A stretch of 64,000 nt of DNA from Sipunculus nudus (lineage: Eukaryota > Annelida > Sipuncula > Golfingiida > Sipunculidae): NCBI GenBank assembly GCA_026874595.1, contig CM049322.1:7117900-7181899 (forward strand), written 5' to 3'. Of this stretch, positions 12,501-27,500 are shown piece by piece. Position numbers and translations under genes: made by a program. A model generated the notes under the pieces. The model was not told where the DNA came from and ran no database searches. It saw only the letters and a program-made list of their open reading frames with translations. The first letter of the stretch is position 1. Every line of letters begins with the position of its first letter.

Positions 12501-13340
12501 TCATCCTCAACAGATATCAAGAACAAGTTGAAAGGCTACGTTATAGCAAAGTGAATGAATTATGTGATGAATGATTAAAAACTGCATGCTCCTGAAAAAT
12601 AGGTGCGGGATTGATCAATCAGACAGATAGAATCAGACAGAACAGAAACAACCAACCTTGCTTTTTGAATTTCAATTCCTCCAAAACGAAGTGTAATTTA
12701 ACTGCTCAGCTGTAGGTTACCTTGATCGTTTCAACCTGTTCATGATGCCTTTCTTTATACCTCTCTCTACCCTGTACCCAAGTTTATCTATAATTTCCAT
12801 TGTACACAAAACGATCTAAATCATGTAACACGAAAAAGAAATAGCCAATTAAAAATAACTCGATCGATAAAGCCGCCTTGCTGGCCTAGTCTGGGTTACT
12901 ATTTAAAATAATTTTTATTCTTTAATCGTATTCTATACCATTTATGCCGATGTTAACTCTTGTTATATATACAATCCTGAATACAACTATAGTGTTAGCT
13001 TGCTGATCTTCTCTTACGCATTCTAAACTTTGTTGATGAAATTCAAACTATGTTTTTGTATCAGAGCTCATGAACGCACAATATATTTGTGCAATTATTG
13101 ATTGGACATCTAGAAACTGTTTTGATGGGTAACGAAACAATAACCCAGTCGGAACACTGGGCGTTTAAGGAACAAGCTCAGAGCATCCAATCAGTCACCG
13201 ATCGCACTACACTACGTGGCACTTATACCTTGTTAATAATATACAGCCGGCTTTTATACAAATTCCACTAACCACCTGTAAAGAAGCTCAGAGCTTCGAA
13301 ATCTTGTGATTATAATAAACAGGTAATTTATACTAAAGCG

Positions 13341-13732
13341 TCCTTCACTGCGGTAGGACGTAACCTAGCTGGTTAAGCTATGGACTTCGGTGCTAAAGGT
13401 CCCTGGCTCGTCTACTCCTTTGATGTTTACTTCTCCACCTAAGGGAGATTCAGATTCACAATCAGGATTATCCAGTTCCCGTACGGATTCGTTCGTGTTC
13501 AAGGTGCGACCGCTAACACATCATGAGGTTCGGATCTGGCCTGAAATATGGGACACGACCTACAGAAACTCTGCGATATGGCAGTTCCTCCTTTTCCAGT
13601 CGATCTGGTTTGACCTAAGCCTTGATGGCCTGCCATGATTGCTTGGTTGCCCATCTTCATCATAACTCTCCATAACGGCTTGGGTACTGCACACCTTGAT
13701 TCATCCGGAAGATGAGTAGCGCCATACATGTG
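13341..13732 (+). mobile_element. tRNA-derived SINE in array copy 2
   Basis: Ortholog of the SINE at 3384-3775, carried by array duplication; tRNA-like head at about 13357-13432. It is nearly identical to copy 1. Confidence 0.6.
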
Positions 13733-14408
13733 GCATTAAAGTACATATAACATTGACAATATCTATTGTAAACGTAACAATTATAATAATAATAATGATG
13801 ATTTATATATGTCGATAACATATTTTTTTCTATAGAAAGCCATGTACTTGTGAAATGGCAACATGAAAATAAGTTCACGCTTATTAAATAAATTATTTAT
13901 ACACAATTTATACGATTTGATAATTATAAAAATGATCCAATCATCAGAAACTATAACCACATTCATACGCATAAAGAATGGACACTTTAACAAGTATTTT
14001 TGTGGGCAGAATTAAAAGCAACTACTCCAAATAATCCAATTGTATATGATTTACTATTTATTAGTTATAATATAAATAATAATATAAAAAAATAAATTAC
14101 TTACAAATTTATTATGATAGTATGGACTATATGTATGATATATAAAATTATAAGTATTACCAGGTTCAAAATAAATTCAATACTATCACATTTCAAAATG
14201 CTTTCTTGTAAAGTATATATATATATATACATATAATGTAATTTTAATTTATAAATTAACGAGCATTTCATTAAATTGATTTGAATTTTTATGTTTGGAA
14301 AAGGCAAAATAAATGTATATAGGCAATTATAATGGGTGTTGGTGTATATATAGTAGGATATTGGTTTTCCTTTTCCGGTAATTTATACAATTCTGGGGTA
14401 GTGGGCAT

Positions 14409-14738
14409 ATTGTAAGTACCAAACGCGTTGAAAATGAGCAACACCCTTAGTGCCAAATATGCAAAAGACGAGGGACATTGTAAGTGTCAAACGCGGAAGA
14501 AGACTAATATCCTGACTGCAAAACATTAAACAGATGAGGAACATTGTGTCACGCGTGGGTAAGATGAGCAATATCTTGAGTGTCAAACATGCACAAGGTG
14601 AGGCACATTGTTAGTGCTGAACATGTTGAAAATGAGCAACATCCTGAGTTTCAAACATGGAAAGATCAGTCGCATTACGGGTGCCAAACCCGGTGAAGAT
14701 AAGAAACATCCTGAGTGACAATCACTGAAGAAATGCAT
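14409..14738. repeat. Minisatellite, array copy 2
   Basis: Same units and order as at 4451-4780, with no visible length change. Confidence 0.8.
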
Positions 14739-15858
14739 ATATCTTGTAACCAGATGTGAGCAGGATGTGTGAATTACACCCGTCAAGCACTGACAGAACC
14801 AAGGTCTGTGTAAGCTGAGATTTGAGATATTTGCGGAAAACATCAAAGAGTGTGCAAATTAGTGTAAGCATGTTGACATATAAGGTTGATATATGCTTTC
14901 ACTTTCATTTGTATATAAACAAATTAAGGCAGAAGAATGCGGGTGCAGCCAGTATTCAAGAAGGATTGTTTACATCTGTAGTTGATTATGAAAATGCCCT
15001 CAGTTTTTTTGCATACATATTGATCATGAGATGTTTCATCAGTTTCTGCAGACTGGTGGCGCCACCTGTATTTTTCGATTCTTTACGAATTGTTTTCTCT
15101 ATTTTCGAGACCTTTAAAAATGTGAACATCTGTTAACGGGGCACAAATCGAAAAGACTGGACCTAGAATCTTCATTCTTGACACAGTGAGAGACCTATGA
15201 AAAGTCTCCATGGAAACCTGAAATTAGGTCTCTGTTCCCCATATCCTTTGAGCTATGGCACTCCAAAATACAGCTCAGAATAAAGGAAAATTTGATACAA
15301 AAGCTGTAGTATCTGAACAACTAATGCAGAGATCACCATGATTGTTTGCATGGATATTGACCATTAAGTAGTTTTATTAGTTTCTGCAGACTGGTGGCAC
15401 CACCTGTATTTTAAGTTTACGCATTTTTCTCTATTTTTGAAATATATATAAATGCAGACACAATCTTAGCCTGCTGGTTAATCTGTTTGATGCTTCAGTT
15501 GAATGGGTATATACTACCGTTCAGATGATAAAATTTCCTTTTTTGGGAATCTCTTCCCAGTCAGCTGAGCGTCATGACCCATGGGTCACTTGTTAGTGAC
15601 TTGTTAGTAACCTGTTAGTTATGTTATAAAGCTATCCAAGGGCTTCATTTGTGCAAATGGACGCTTGGCAGAGAGGAAAGGACAGAGGTCAACCAAAAAT
15701 GAGGGCGCAGCAGTTCACATGTGACCCGATCATAATCCGGAATTTAAAAAAAAATTCCCCCAGTGGTTAGGGATGAGTTCTCCGTAAACCTATGCGGTGG
15801 CGGCGGCGGCTGAATGAAAACATGGTATCCGCAGAACTCTGTTTTGGCGGATACAGCT

Positions 15859-16555
15859 GTTTCTTCAGTGGTGAGATTAAAGTGGCGGCTATTTTTTTAT
15901 TATATTAGTGACCGTTATAACAATAGTGGTTGCTCGACCCGGCCACTATTGAAATAACGTTCACTATTGTAATAAATTTCATTATAGTTATAATTAATGA
16001 CGTAAGAGTAGATAACAACGTTTGTAATACTATAATTCGCCAGCAGTTTACACCAAAACACCAACATAAATCAAAGTGAACGATGATAGAATTGTTTCTT
16101 CAGTGGTGAGATAAAAGTGGCGGTTAGTTTTTATTACAATAGTGACCGTTTTTACAATAGTGTTAGCTCGAACCGGTCACTAATGTAATAATGTTCACTA
16201 TTGTAATAAATTTCGTTATTGCTAAAATTAATGATGTAAGAGTGGATTATAAAGTTTGGAATACTACAATTCTGCAGCATTTTAGACTTGAACACAAATT
16301 TAAAACCATGGTGGCATTTCAAGAATGTCATTTGTTTGGAAGAATCTCGACGAATCTGGGAAAAATTTCCGCCTGCAACATCAACCACTATTGTAATAAA
16401 AAAAAATATTACAATAGTGGTCGGCTACCACTATTATAATAAATATTATAATAGTGACCGTTATTACAATAGTGGTTGTCAAAAACTGGCCCTTACCAAC
16501 CACTATTGTAATAATTTTTACAATAGTGAACGTTATTACAATAGTGGTTGCAACA
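15859..16555. repeat. 235 bp duplication plus hairpin cluster, array copy 2
   Basis: The same arrangement as 5901-6597 with very few changes. One of them restores a motif: CCACTATTGTAAT near 16385 against CCACTTTTGTAAT in copy 1. Copy 3 lacks almost all of it, rejoining at about 25333 just before the last hairpin motif. Confidence 0.85.
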
Positions 16556-19500
16556 AGGCTTTTACCTTCGGGCCAGTTCGCCAACTATGTGTTCACGTCT
16601 GCTTTGTGAAGTATAACGTACACTTAGGCACTTAATGTAGAGATGACGCACCGTGAAAAGTAAAACATAAGACTTTGTAAATCCACGAACCCTATAATAC
16701 CTAAATATTGGTTGACTTTTTTTCTAATTTAGTAAATGGCATTGTACTGTCTAGTGAACTGTTAGGTAAAGTAGATGTGGTTATGCTTTTTTAGATTGGG
16801 CATGACAGTCATTGCAAAGCATACACATGATATTGCCATTTTTTTTTTAACTGTTGAATAATTCATATAAGAATAATTTTTCGTCCAATCCGGTTCCAAG
16901 TTGTAGCTGTATATGACAGTGAACTCACACATAAAGAAAAACCATGTCATGAAACTTGGTTAACAGAACAAACTCGGTATTAAGAATATGACTTTCGCCA
17001 GTTTTGGGTCGGTGCCAGCAAATCAATCTTTGTATCACAGCAGTGGCCTGTTACGGTAGTTACAGGGTAAGGATATTTACACTAATTGTGCACTTTTATA
17101 TATTTTTACCCGCTTTGGTTTTAGTTTATGCAGGTGTTAAGGCCAAGCCCTGGTAAATTCATATGAGAAGACATTTAAACCATGACATCGAGGCGTTACC
17201 CAACCATTAAACAGGCACACGTGTGGTGCCATATGCACAAGGACAAGAACGTCACAACGAAATGTATAACGCAAGTCATTGACTCTAAATAGGACCATCG
17301 TGACACAGGAAACGTCACTGATATTATGCATATTGTCTACACAGTTGTAGGGGGTGAAAGAGGTGCCTTCCAGTACTCAGTTGCGATAATAGCCTGGCAT
17401 GAGATAAATATGATTTGTCCTACTTAACATCACATACAATATATAAATGCATATCCATCGGGATTCCTCGACTGCCTTTTACTTTAATAGTGTTTGCGCC
17501 TTCATGGGTAACAGGCCCCAGAATGACAAAAGGTCACAAATAGGCTTTTGGGTCAACGGTCTTTATGGTCGATGACCTGATTATTGTTGCATTGGCAATG
17601 AATCTTTCTGTTTATCTCCCATGCCATTCGATAAAACCACAGCTGGCATTTGTATCCTGTAGTCCCTTGACATTAACAATAAACATTGATTTAGTATGTA
17701 ATTTCTCACGTGTTATCGAATTGTGAGCCTTTAGAATGTTGGTATAATTGCTGCATGTATTATTATAGAATATTTTGCTGCATTCGAACTTAGTCGTATG
17801 CTCAATTTTGAATCGACTATTCATGTGTCATATGCCTGTGGAATTAGAGAATCTTAGGTTGGATGCTTTCAAAATGTGTCTTGTAAATGTGTCTCCGACT
17901 GGACGGACAAAGAAAAAAGGAACATGGCTATAGCTTACATAATTATAGTCAGTTCAGCTAAACATGAAGTGCGCACGGACACTGGACATGACTCAGTTCA
18001 TGACGGATCCTTATTACATGTATTTTTATTTTGAATTTTTACCATCTCTCGTGTAATTATTTTATTGTTTGCAAATTCAAATAATTTCACAGAGTTCACA
18101 ACTTTTCATGATTTGCCATTACCTTATTAGAATTTATTATACACAACTGCCAACAAATAGCTATTTCACTACAGATCTTGCCTCGCCCGAAGTTGGGCAT
18201 ATTTATCAATTGATTATGACAATAAATTAGGCATTAAATTCTGAACAGAAATAATGTGACTTAAGATAATAATTGATAATTAAATTATTTCATGATAAGT
18301 AAGTATTCTTAATCGTTTGATCCTATTCCTGTTGAAAAAGGGGGTCAAATCCGTTGTATCACAGAAAGACGTGAAAGGTAAGCATCCGCAGGTTTGGTTT
18401 CTACTAATTTGGAGCGTAATTTTGTGTATTTCTTTCCCTATATACCTACCTTACGTTCCACTACCATACACATAAAAAATATATATATATATATACACAT
18501 ATCATCGGAATATGTAAATGAACTTTTTTTCAAAATTAGCATTATGAAGACTCAATATTCTAACATCATTTAATTTTGACCAAAGTGCTAGATTTTAAGT
18601 CTTGTGTGCTCTGGTTTAATAAACTCAAGCTTTGATATTAACCTTGGGTCTATAATATAGACTGCACTGCCAAGGTGTGAACAATGCCTGCTCGAATAGA
18701 GCAAGGAGAAACTTTCATCTTTCCCTGAACCATCATCAATGTTCAAAGCAGCTGATCATTCTACTTCAACACCAAAGGAGTTAATCATTCCTGAAAGTCT
18801 AACATCTTGTCCTCTCACCAAATCACCAAGATTATGAGGAAGGTTCGAATTACCTTCCAGTTAAAATATAAACAGGAAGACTACACAGAATTAATGGAGC
18901 ATGTATCACATATACAGAGAACAGTTTATTGTCCACCATGAATAACATATTGGTATGCTTACGTACTAGCTTTCATCATAATCGCCAGGACAATGTGCCA
19001 TGTTTATACTTCAGCAGTGTAGGGTTACTTGAAAAGGAATTTCATTTTTAAATATACCAAAATGTATTACATGGTAGACAGTTTAGTTTTTGTGCTTTAG
19101 ATTAATTTTGCCATTATTTAGTAGGTTTGATCACTGTAATGATGTCCATTTGTTCATCACTTTATTTCAAGATAAAGGTTGTCTTACTAAACATTTTCAG
19201 ATTCCAATCTGAACAACCAAAGTTGGTAGCGAGCAAAGAGTATGCAGTTCTCTGTTCCCTATGATCAGGAGGGTATGATTCTAGGATCCTGTAAACTGCA
19301 CATGCATGCAGAACCACGCTGAAGATTTTGCCAAGCCATCCCCAGCACCATCTCCCAATTTGCCTGGAAAAAATAGTTACACATAAAATAGACCAGTTGA
19401 ATCTGGAAGTGTTTTCTTTTCTGATGTAATTCTCTATTTTAAGTGTCCTGACCAATTATAAATATATCCTTGTAGTACAGCACCTGATGTAGTGATTATC

Positions 19501-22500
19501 TAAATACTATGTCCCCTACAGTCCAGCTCAGTGGCCATTAACCTTCATTAGTTAACGTCGGAAAACTTATCAACCCGTACACCTGTCCATCTGATACCCA
19601 GTAGTAATTGATGCATATTCAATGTATACTCAAAAATATCATAATTATTTGATTATTCAATCGTTAATATAGGCTTTTTGGACTAATGTAAAACAGAAAA
19701 TACAGCACACGAAAGAAAATACTTTATTTAAAGGCATATTTTTCAAGAAATACATAAATTATTCTTCTTTGGAATTGTTTTCACTCAGTTTGTACAGGCT
19801 AGCATATCAGTACCACTTATTATTGAAATTCCAAATGGTGCCATATGAAAAAAGGACAATATATCCAAATAAAAAAACCAGAGATTTTAACTTGGAATTA
19901 TTAAAATTGGTATTCGGGTCCAAATGGACCCCAAACATTGCAATTTCAAAGAAATTGATTTCAAACATGCAAAGGCATAATTGTATTTGACAAACTGGAA
20001 TAAAAATAGGAAAGAACAGCTTCAGGTCTTATTTATATTTGGTAATAAGAAACTCATCAAAAGTCTCAAAGGAAATGATAAATTAAACCAGTCTTCCAGT
20101 CTTATATATCTGTAGCCTCACCGACACTCATCGCATTGTATGCTGAGGATAGAGTGATCTGCGCAGGCATGATTGTCACAGATGGTGCAGCTTGGCAGAT
20201 TTTCTGTCTGTCTGTCTGTCTGTCTGTGGTCTTGGATAGAGGTAGCAACGCGTTTTGGTTGGTGATCAACAAGCATGCTAAGGTCTATAAATGCTGATTT
20301 CACAGATTTCTGAATGGCCCGAGATTTTGCAAAGGTCTCACACTAGGACTTCAGGACAATCAGAAGTATCTTCAAAAGTAATTTCAGGACAATCGCTATG
20401 ATCATCTCCGTCATCTTCGCCCACATCAGAAAATTCACCTTTGAAGGGTAAAAGTAGCGCCCATGAATTTTACTCATCGCCTTGAATATAATGTAGCTTG
20501 ACTGATTTCTAACTGTGCTTGAATTGAAATATAAAAGATATGCAAAATATAATATCCCTAAGTCGATAACAGCGTTAGAGATGTAGTATTTTTGAATGAA
20601 AGAGATAAAAATTACACAGTAATATTTTGTCGTGCATTGTTTCTCACTGAGATCCACTTGGACTCCAAGAGAATTTCTTTAAATACAGATAATAAGGTTC
20701 AACGGAACCACACTATCTTTAACCGTAATAACGACATCAAAGATAAACCTATCTTTACTGCGTTTACCCTATGAAATAAATAAAGGTATCTACTCTAAAA
20801 TAAAAATTCGAGATATGTTGGAAATCCTTGGACCCCCAAACGATCCGCTGGAGTCTGACGCTATTTCCAGGCCAAGACCCAACCAGCCGGATCTCGATAC
20901 CTTTCGTCACGTCTCTGCAAACTTCACTCCCCCGTCGGCCCAACTCGACCGCCCTCCATCTGTCTCGCTAAAAACGCCTGTGTCGACCGTGCGGGGCTGG
21001 TCTGCGGCTCTGCGTCTCACCATACTTCCAGATGCTGGTCTGCGACTCTATGTCGCACCAGACTTTCCCCCATCCCGGGATGTCCGCTTTTCGGTCAGCT
21101 GGACGGTATACTCACTCACTTCGCCCCCTGTGCGCTTGGCCTTGACGTAGTGGTCTCACCCGGGATAAAAAGTTATAAGAAATACACAAAATATTCATAA
21201 TTCCTATGGCCTTTTAAAATACTTCGGCATGCATGTTATGAGGTTCTACTGCCTAGAAAGGTTCGTATCGGGAATGTTACATAATACCTCTAAACTTATG
21301 CTCGTTTTACTCTCTTAAAGTCGAACATTTAGGTTAAGGATTTACGTTACGTATTAACGGCAGTGAACGCGCCAAACGAAATAAAATTTGCAGTGTTACT
21401 TTTGATGCCGTTACAGTTGGGTGGCATCACTCACAATCCTTGTGATGCATCATATATTAATATTATTGGGAAAACCACGTATTTCCCTCAATTATAACTT
21501 GCACATGGAGTGATCGACAGCCCCGACTAAAACTATGCACTAATCATTTAAGCCCCCTTTAGCTTTACAATACCTTATCACTAAAATTATACGCTACTGT
21601 GCACTTGGGATTACAAATACACTTACTTCTCGTAACCTCGAGTTAACTATTCTTAAATAAAGCGTTTAATGAACCCTCCTTTAAAAGCGTCTAATTTTAG
21701 TTTTTACAATCTGTGAATTTTACAATTCATACTTTGAGATAAAAGTTAAGAGTCTAAGTATAACATTAACAAGAAAAAGAAGTGAGAACAACGTACGGGT
21801 CTCCAGCCCCAACCTTTCGATGGCAATCTAAGAAGCCGCTCTCACGTGTGCGCGTTCGGCATGTGGCCAGGAACAGAATGAACAATGAATTTAACCCTGT
21901 ACTGTAGTTAACGGAGGTTTATTTCTTTTTTTATCATCAGTAAAATATACTACATTTTTTCTTTTATACATTGATTTGTTTTGTTAACAAATGTCCTATT
22001 CACTTTAATTTAGAGGTGTGAGTATGCAAGACTTTCAGCCAGTTTGTCTGACAGATAAAAAGAATCTGGGCATTCGCATATTTACCAGGGGGACAAGTAT
22101 GATCTTAGGAAAACTCCTGATTCAGGAGTGAACACAGAGACTGCTTTACGGGTATGAGAACCTGAGCTGTTCAGGGTAATGGGCGATGCGCATTTTTCAT
22201 CTGAACTGTGAGGTTACTTATTATCAATCGTTGAAGAAAGTATAGCATGTAATGAAATGATGCAAGGACAATATCTTTAGATTTATCATATCTTGTGCTA
22301 TGTGTCCTAAAGATTTCTGTTCACCTGTGTAAAAACATACTGCAGAACCACATATCAACGTAAAAATGAACTTTTCATTATACATATAAATATAGTCTCC
22401 TTGACACTGCGTAGCACTGACGTTCAATTTCTTACCCTCACCTTATGACGTACATCTCATCCTCAACAGATATCAAGAACAAGTTGAAAGGCTACGTTAT

Positions 22501-23292
22501 AGCAAAGTGAATGAATTATGTGATGAATGATTAAAAACTGCATGCTCCTGAAAAATAGGTGCGGGATTGATCAATCAGACAGAATCAGACAGAACAGAAA
22601 CAACCAACCTTGCTTTTTGAATTTCAATTCCTCCAAAACGAAGTGTAATTTAACTGCTCAGCTGTAGGTTACCTTGATCGTTTCAACCTGTTCATGATGC
22701 CTTTCTTTATACCTCTCTCTACCCTGTACCCAAGTTTATCTATAATTTCCATTGTACACAAAACGATCTAAATCATGTAACACGAAAAAGAAATAGCCAA
22801 TTAAAAATAACTCGATCGATAAAGCCGCCTTGCTGGCCTAGTCTGGGTTACTATTTAAAATAATTTTTATTCTTTAATCGTATTCTATACCATTTATGCC
22901 GATGTTAACTCTTGTTATATATACAATCCTGAATACAACTATAGTGTTAGCTTGCTGATCTTCTCTTACGCATTCTAAACTTTGTTGATGAAATTCAAAC
23001 TATGTTTTTGTATCAGAGCTCATGAACGCACAATATATTTGTGCAATTATTGATTGGACATCTAGAAACTGTTTAGATGGGTAACGAAACAATAACCCAG
23101 TCGGAACACTGGGCGTTAAAGGAACAAGCTCAGAGCATCCAATCAGTCACCGATCGCACTACACTACGTGGCACTTATACCTTGTTAATCATATACAGCC
23201 GGCTTTTATACAAATTCCACTAACCACCTGAAAAAAAGCTCAGAGCTTCGAAATCTTATGATCATAATAAACAGGTAATTTATACTAAAGCG

Positions 23293-23684
23293 TCCTTCAC
23301 TGCGGTAGGACGTAACCTAGCTGGTTAAGCTATGGACTTCGGTGCTAAAGGTCCAGGGCTCGTCTACTCCTTCGATGTTTACTTCTCCACCTAAGGGAGA
23401 TTCAGATTCACAATCAGGATTATCCAGTTCCCGTACGGATTCGTTCGTGTTCAAGGTGCGACCGCTAACACATCATGAGGTTCGGATCTGGCCTGAAATA
23501 TGGGACACGACCTACAGAAACTCTGCGATATGGCAGTTCCTCCTTTTCCAGTCCATCTGGTTTGACCTAAGCCTTGATGGCCTGCCATGATTGCTTGGTT
23601 GCCCATCTTCATCATAACTCTCCATAACGGCTTGGGTACTGCACACCTTGATTCATCCGGAAGATGTTTAGCGCCATACATGTG
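23293..23684 (+). mobile_element. tRNA-derived SINE in array copy 3
   Basis: The same SINE carried by array duplication. The head at about 23309-23384 reads GGTCCAGGGC where copies 1, 2 and 4 read GGTCCCTGGC, so the pseudo-T-stem has a private change. Confidence 0.6.
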
Positions 23685-24361
23685 GCATTAAAGTACATAT
23701 AATATTGCCAATATTTATTGTAAACGTAACAATTATAATAATAATAATGATGATGTATATATGTCGATAACATATTTTTTTCTATAGAAAGCCATGTACT
23801 TGTGAAATGGCAACATGAAAATAAGTTCACGCTTATTAAATAAATTATTTATACACAATTTATACGATTTGATAATTATAAAAATGATCCAATCATCAGA
23901 AACTATAACCACATTCATACGCATAAAGAATGGACACTTTAACAAGTATTTTTGTGGGCAGAATTAAAAGCAACTACTCCAAATAATCCAATTGTATATG
24001 ATTTACTATTTATTAGTTATAATATAAATAATAATATAAAAAATATAAATTACTTACAAATTTATTATGATAGTATGGAATATATGTATGATATATAAAA
24101 TTATAAGTATTACCAAGTTCAAAATAAATTCAATACTATTACATTTCAAAGTATATATATATATATATACATATAATATATACATATAATGTAATTTTGA
24201 TTTATAAATTAACGAGCGTTTCATTTAATTGATTTGAATTTTTATGTTTGGAAAAGGCAAAATAAATGTATATGGGCAATTATAATGGGTGTTGGTGTAT
24301 ATATAGTAGGATATTGGTTTTCCTTTTCCGGTAATTTATACAATTCTGGGGTAGTGGGCAT

Positions 24362-24590
24362 ATTGTAAGTACCAAACGCGTTGAAAATGAGCAACACCCT
24401 TAGTGCCAAATATGCAAAAGACGAGGGACATTGTAAGTGTCAAACGCGGAAGAAGACTAATATCCTGACTGCAAAACATTAAACAGATGAGGAACATTGT
24501 GTCACGCGTGGGTAAGATGAGCAATATCTTGAGTGTCAAACATACACAAGGTGAGGCACATTGTTAGTGCTGAACATGTTGAAAATGAGG
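24362..24590. repeat. Minisatellite, array copy 3 (shortened)
   Basis: The first units match the other copies. The sequence then jumps from GTTGAAAATGAG straight to GTCTGTGTAAGC, deleting the last three to four units and the flank to their right. Confidence 0.8.
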
Positions 24591-27500
24591 TCTGTGTAAG
24601 CTGAGATTTGAGATATTTGCGGAAAACATCAAAGAGTGTGCAAATTAGTGTAAGCATGTTGACATATAAGGTTGATATATGCTTTCACTTTCATTTGTAT
24701 ATAAACAAATTAAGGCAGAAGAATGCGGGTGCAGCCAGTATTCAAGAAGGATTGTTTACAGCTGTAGTTGATTATGAAAATGCCCTCAGTTTATTCAATT
24801 TGAAGCCCTTTTTTAACATACATTTTTTGCATACATATTGATCATGAGATGTTTCATCAGTTTCTGCAGACTGGTGGCTCCACCTGTATTTTTCAATTCT
24901 TTACGAATTGTTTTCTCTATTTTCGAGACCTTTAAAAATGTGAACATCTGTTAACGGGGCACAAATCGAAAAGACTGGACCTAGAATTTTCATTCTTGAC
25001 ACAGTGAGAGACCTATGAAAAGTCTCTGTTCCCCATATCCTTTGAGCTATGGCACTCCAAAATACAGCTCAGAATAAAGGAAAATTTGATACAAAAGCTG
25101 TAGTATCTGAACAACTAATGCAGAGATCACCATGATTGTTTGCATGGATATTGACCATTAAGTAGTTTTATTAGTTTCTGCAGACTGGTGGCACCACCTG
25201 TATTTTAAGTTTACGCATTTTTCCTCAATTTTTAAAATATATAAAAATGCAGACACAATCTTAGCCTGCTGGTTAATCTGTTTGATGCTTCAGTTGAATG
25301 GGTATATACTACCGTTCAGATGATAAAATTTCCTATTTTACAATAATGAACGTTATTACAATAGTGGTTGCAACAAGGCTTTTACCTTCGGGCCAGTTCG
25401 CCCACAATGTGTTCACGTCTGCTTTTTGAAGTATAACGTACACTTAGGCACTTAATGTAGAGATGACGCACCGTGAAAAGTAAAACATAAGACTTTGTAA
25501 ATCCACGAACCCTATAATACCTAAATATTGGTTGACTTTTTTTCTAATTTAGTAAATGGCATTGTACTGTCTAGTGAACTGTTAGGTAAAGTAGATGTGG
25601 TTATGCTTTTTTAGATTGGTCATGACAGTCATTGCAAAGCATACACATGATATTGCCATTTTTTTAACTGTTGAATAATTCATATAAGAATAATTTTTCG
25701 TCCAATCCGGTTCCAAGTTGTAGCTGTATATGACAGTGAACTCACACATAAAGAAAAACCATGTCATGAAACTTGGTTAACAGAACAAACTCGGTATTAA
25801 GAATATGACTTTCGCCAGTTTTGGGTCGGTGCCAGCAAATCAATCTTTGTATCACAACAGTGGCCTGTTACGGTAGTTACAGGGTAAGGATATTTACACT
25901 AATTGTGCACTTTTATATATTTTTACCCGCTTTGGTTTTAGTTTATGCACGTGTTAAGGCCAAGCCCTGGTAAATTCATATGAGATGACATTTAAACCAT
26001 GACATCGAGGCGTTACCCAACCATTAAACAGGTACACGTGTGGTGCCATATGCACAAGGACAAGAACGTCACAACGAAATGTATAACGCAAGTCATTGAC
26101 TCTAAATAGGACCATCGTGACACAGGAAACGTCACTGATATTATGCATATTGTCTACACAGTTGTAGGGGGTGAAAGAGGTGCCTTCCAGTACTCAGTTG
26201 CGATAATAGCCTGGCATGAGATAAATATGATTTGTCCTACTTAACATCACATACAATATATAAATGCATATCCATCGGGATTCCTCGACTGCCTTTTACT
26301 TTAATAAAAAAAACTTAGATAGTGTTTGCGCCTTCATGGGTAACAGGCCCAAGAATGACAAAAGGTCACAAACAGGCTTTTGGGTCAACGGTCTTTATGG
26401 TCGATGACCTGATTATTGTTGCATTGGCAATGAATCTTTCTGTTTATCTCCCATGCCATTTGATAAAACCACAGCTGGCATTTGTATCCTGTAGTCCCTT
26501 GATATTTACAATGAACATTGATTTAGTATGTAATTTCTCACGTGTTATCGAATTGTGAGCCTTTAGAATGTTGGTATAATTGCTGCATGTATTATTATAG
26601 AATTTTTTGCTGCATTCGAACTTAGTTGTATGCTCAATTTTGAATCGACTATTCATGTGTCATATGCCTGTGGAATTAGGGAATCTTAGGTTGGATGCTT
26701 TCAAAATGTGTCTTGTAAAGCACAACTGGACGGACAAAGAAAAAAGGAACATGGCTATAGCTTACATAATTATAGTCAGTTCAGCTAAACATGAAGTGCG
26801 CACGGACACTGGACATGACTCAGTTCATGACGGATCCTTATTACATGTATTTTTATTTTGAATTTTTACCATCTCTCGTGTAATTATTTTATTGTTTGCA
26901 AATTCAAATAAATTCCCAGAGTTCACAACTTTTCATGATTTGCCATTATCTTATTCGAATTTATTATACACAACTGCTAACAAATAGCTATTTCACTACA
27001 GATCTTGCCTCGCCCGAAGTTTGACATATTTATCAATTGATTATGACAATAAATTAGGCATTAAATTCTGAACAGAAATAATGTGACTTAAGATAATAAT
27101 TGATAATTATATTATTTCATGATAAGTAAGTATTCTTAATCATTTGATCCTATTCCTGTTGAAAAAGGGGGTCAAATCCGTTGTATCACAGAAAGACGTG
27201 AAAGGTAAGCATCCGCAGGTTTGGTTTCTACTAATTTGGAGCGTAATTTTGTGTATTTCTTTCCCTATATACCTACCTTACGTTCCACTACCATACACAT
27301 AAATAATATATATATATACATACATATCATCGGAATATGTAAATGAACTTTTTTTCAAAATTAGCATTATGTTGACGTATGAAGACTCAATATTCTAACA
27401 TCATTTAATTTTGACCAAAGTGCTAGATTTTAAGTCTTGTGTGCTCTGGTTTAATAAACTCAAGCTTTGATATTAACCTTGGGTCTATAATATAGACTGC

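Larger units (their letters stand above)
9949..19907. repeat. Tandem array unit, copy 2 (9959 bp)
   Basis: This is the complete second unit. From about 14.1 kb to 19.9 kb it is almost identical to copy 1, for example through the minisatellite and the hairpin cluster. In the first third it instead shares diagnostic variants with copy 3. Both the minisatellite and the hairpin cluster are full length here. No recognisable gene is present. Confidence 0.95.

Noticed and set aside
19162-19455. 97-codon minus-strand ORF in array copies 2 and 3
   Set aside because: A stop breaks it in copy 1 (near 9390), there is no recognisable domain, and it overlaps nothing functional.
20343-20657. 104-codon minus-strand ORF, also at 29179-29493
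   Set aside because: In copy 1 it is shortened to 78 codons (514-750) and in copy 2 no equivalent long frame remains. The composition is that of AT-rich noise.
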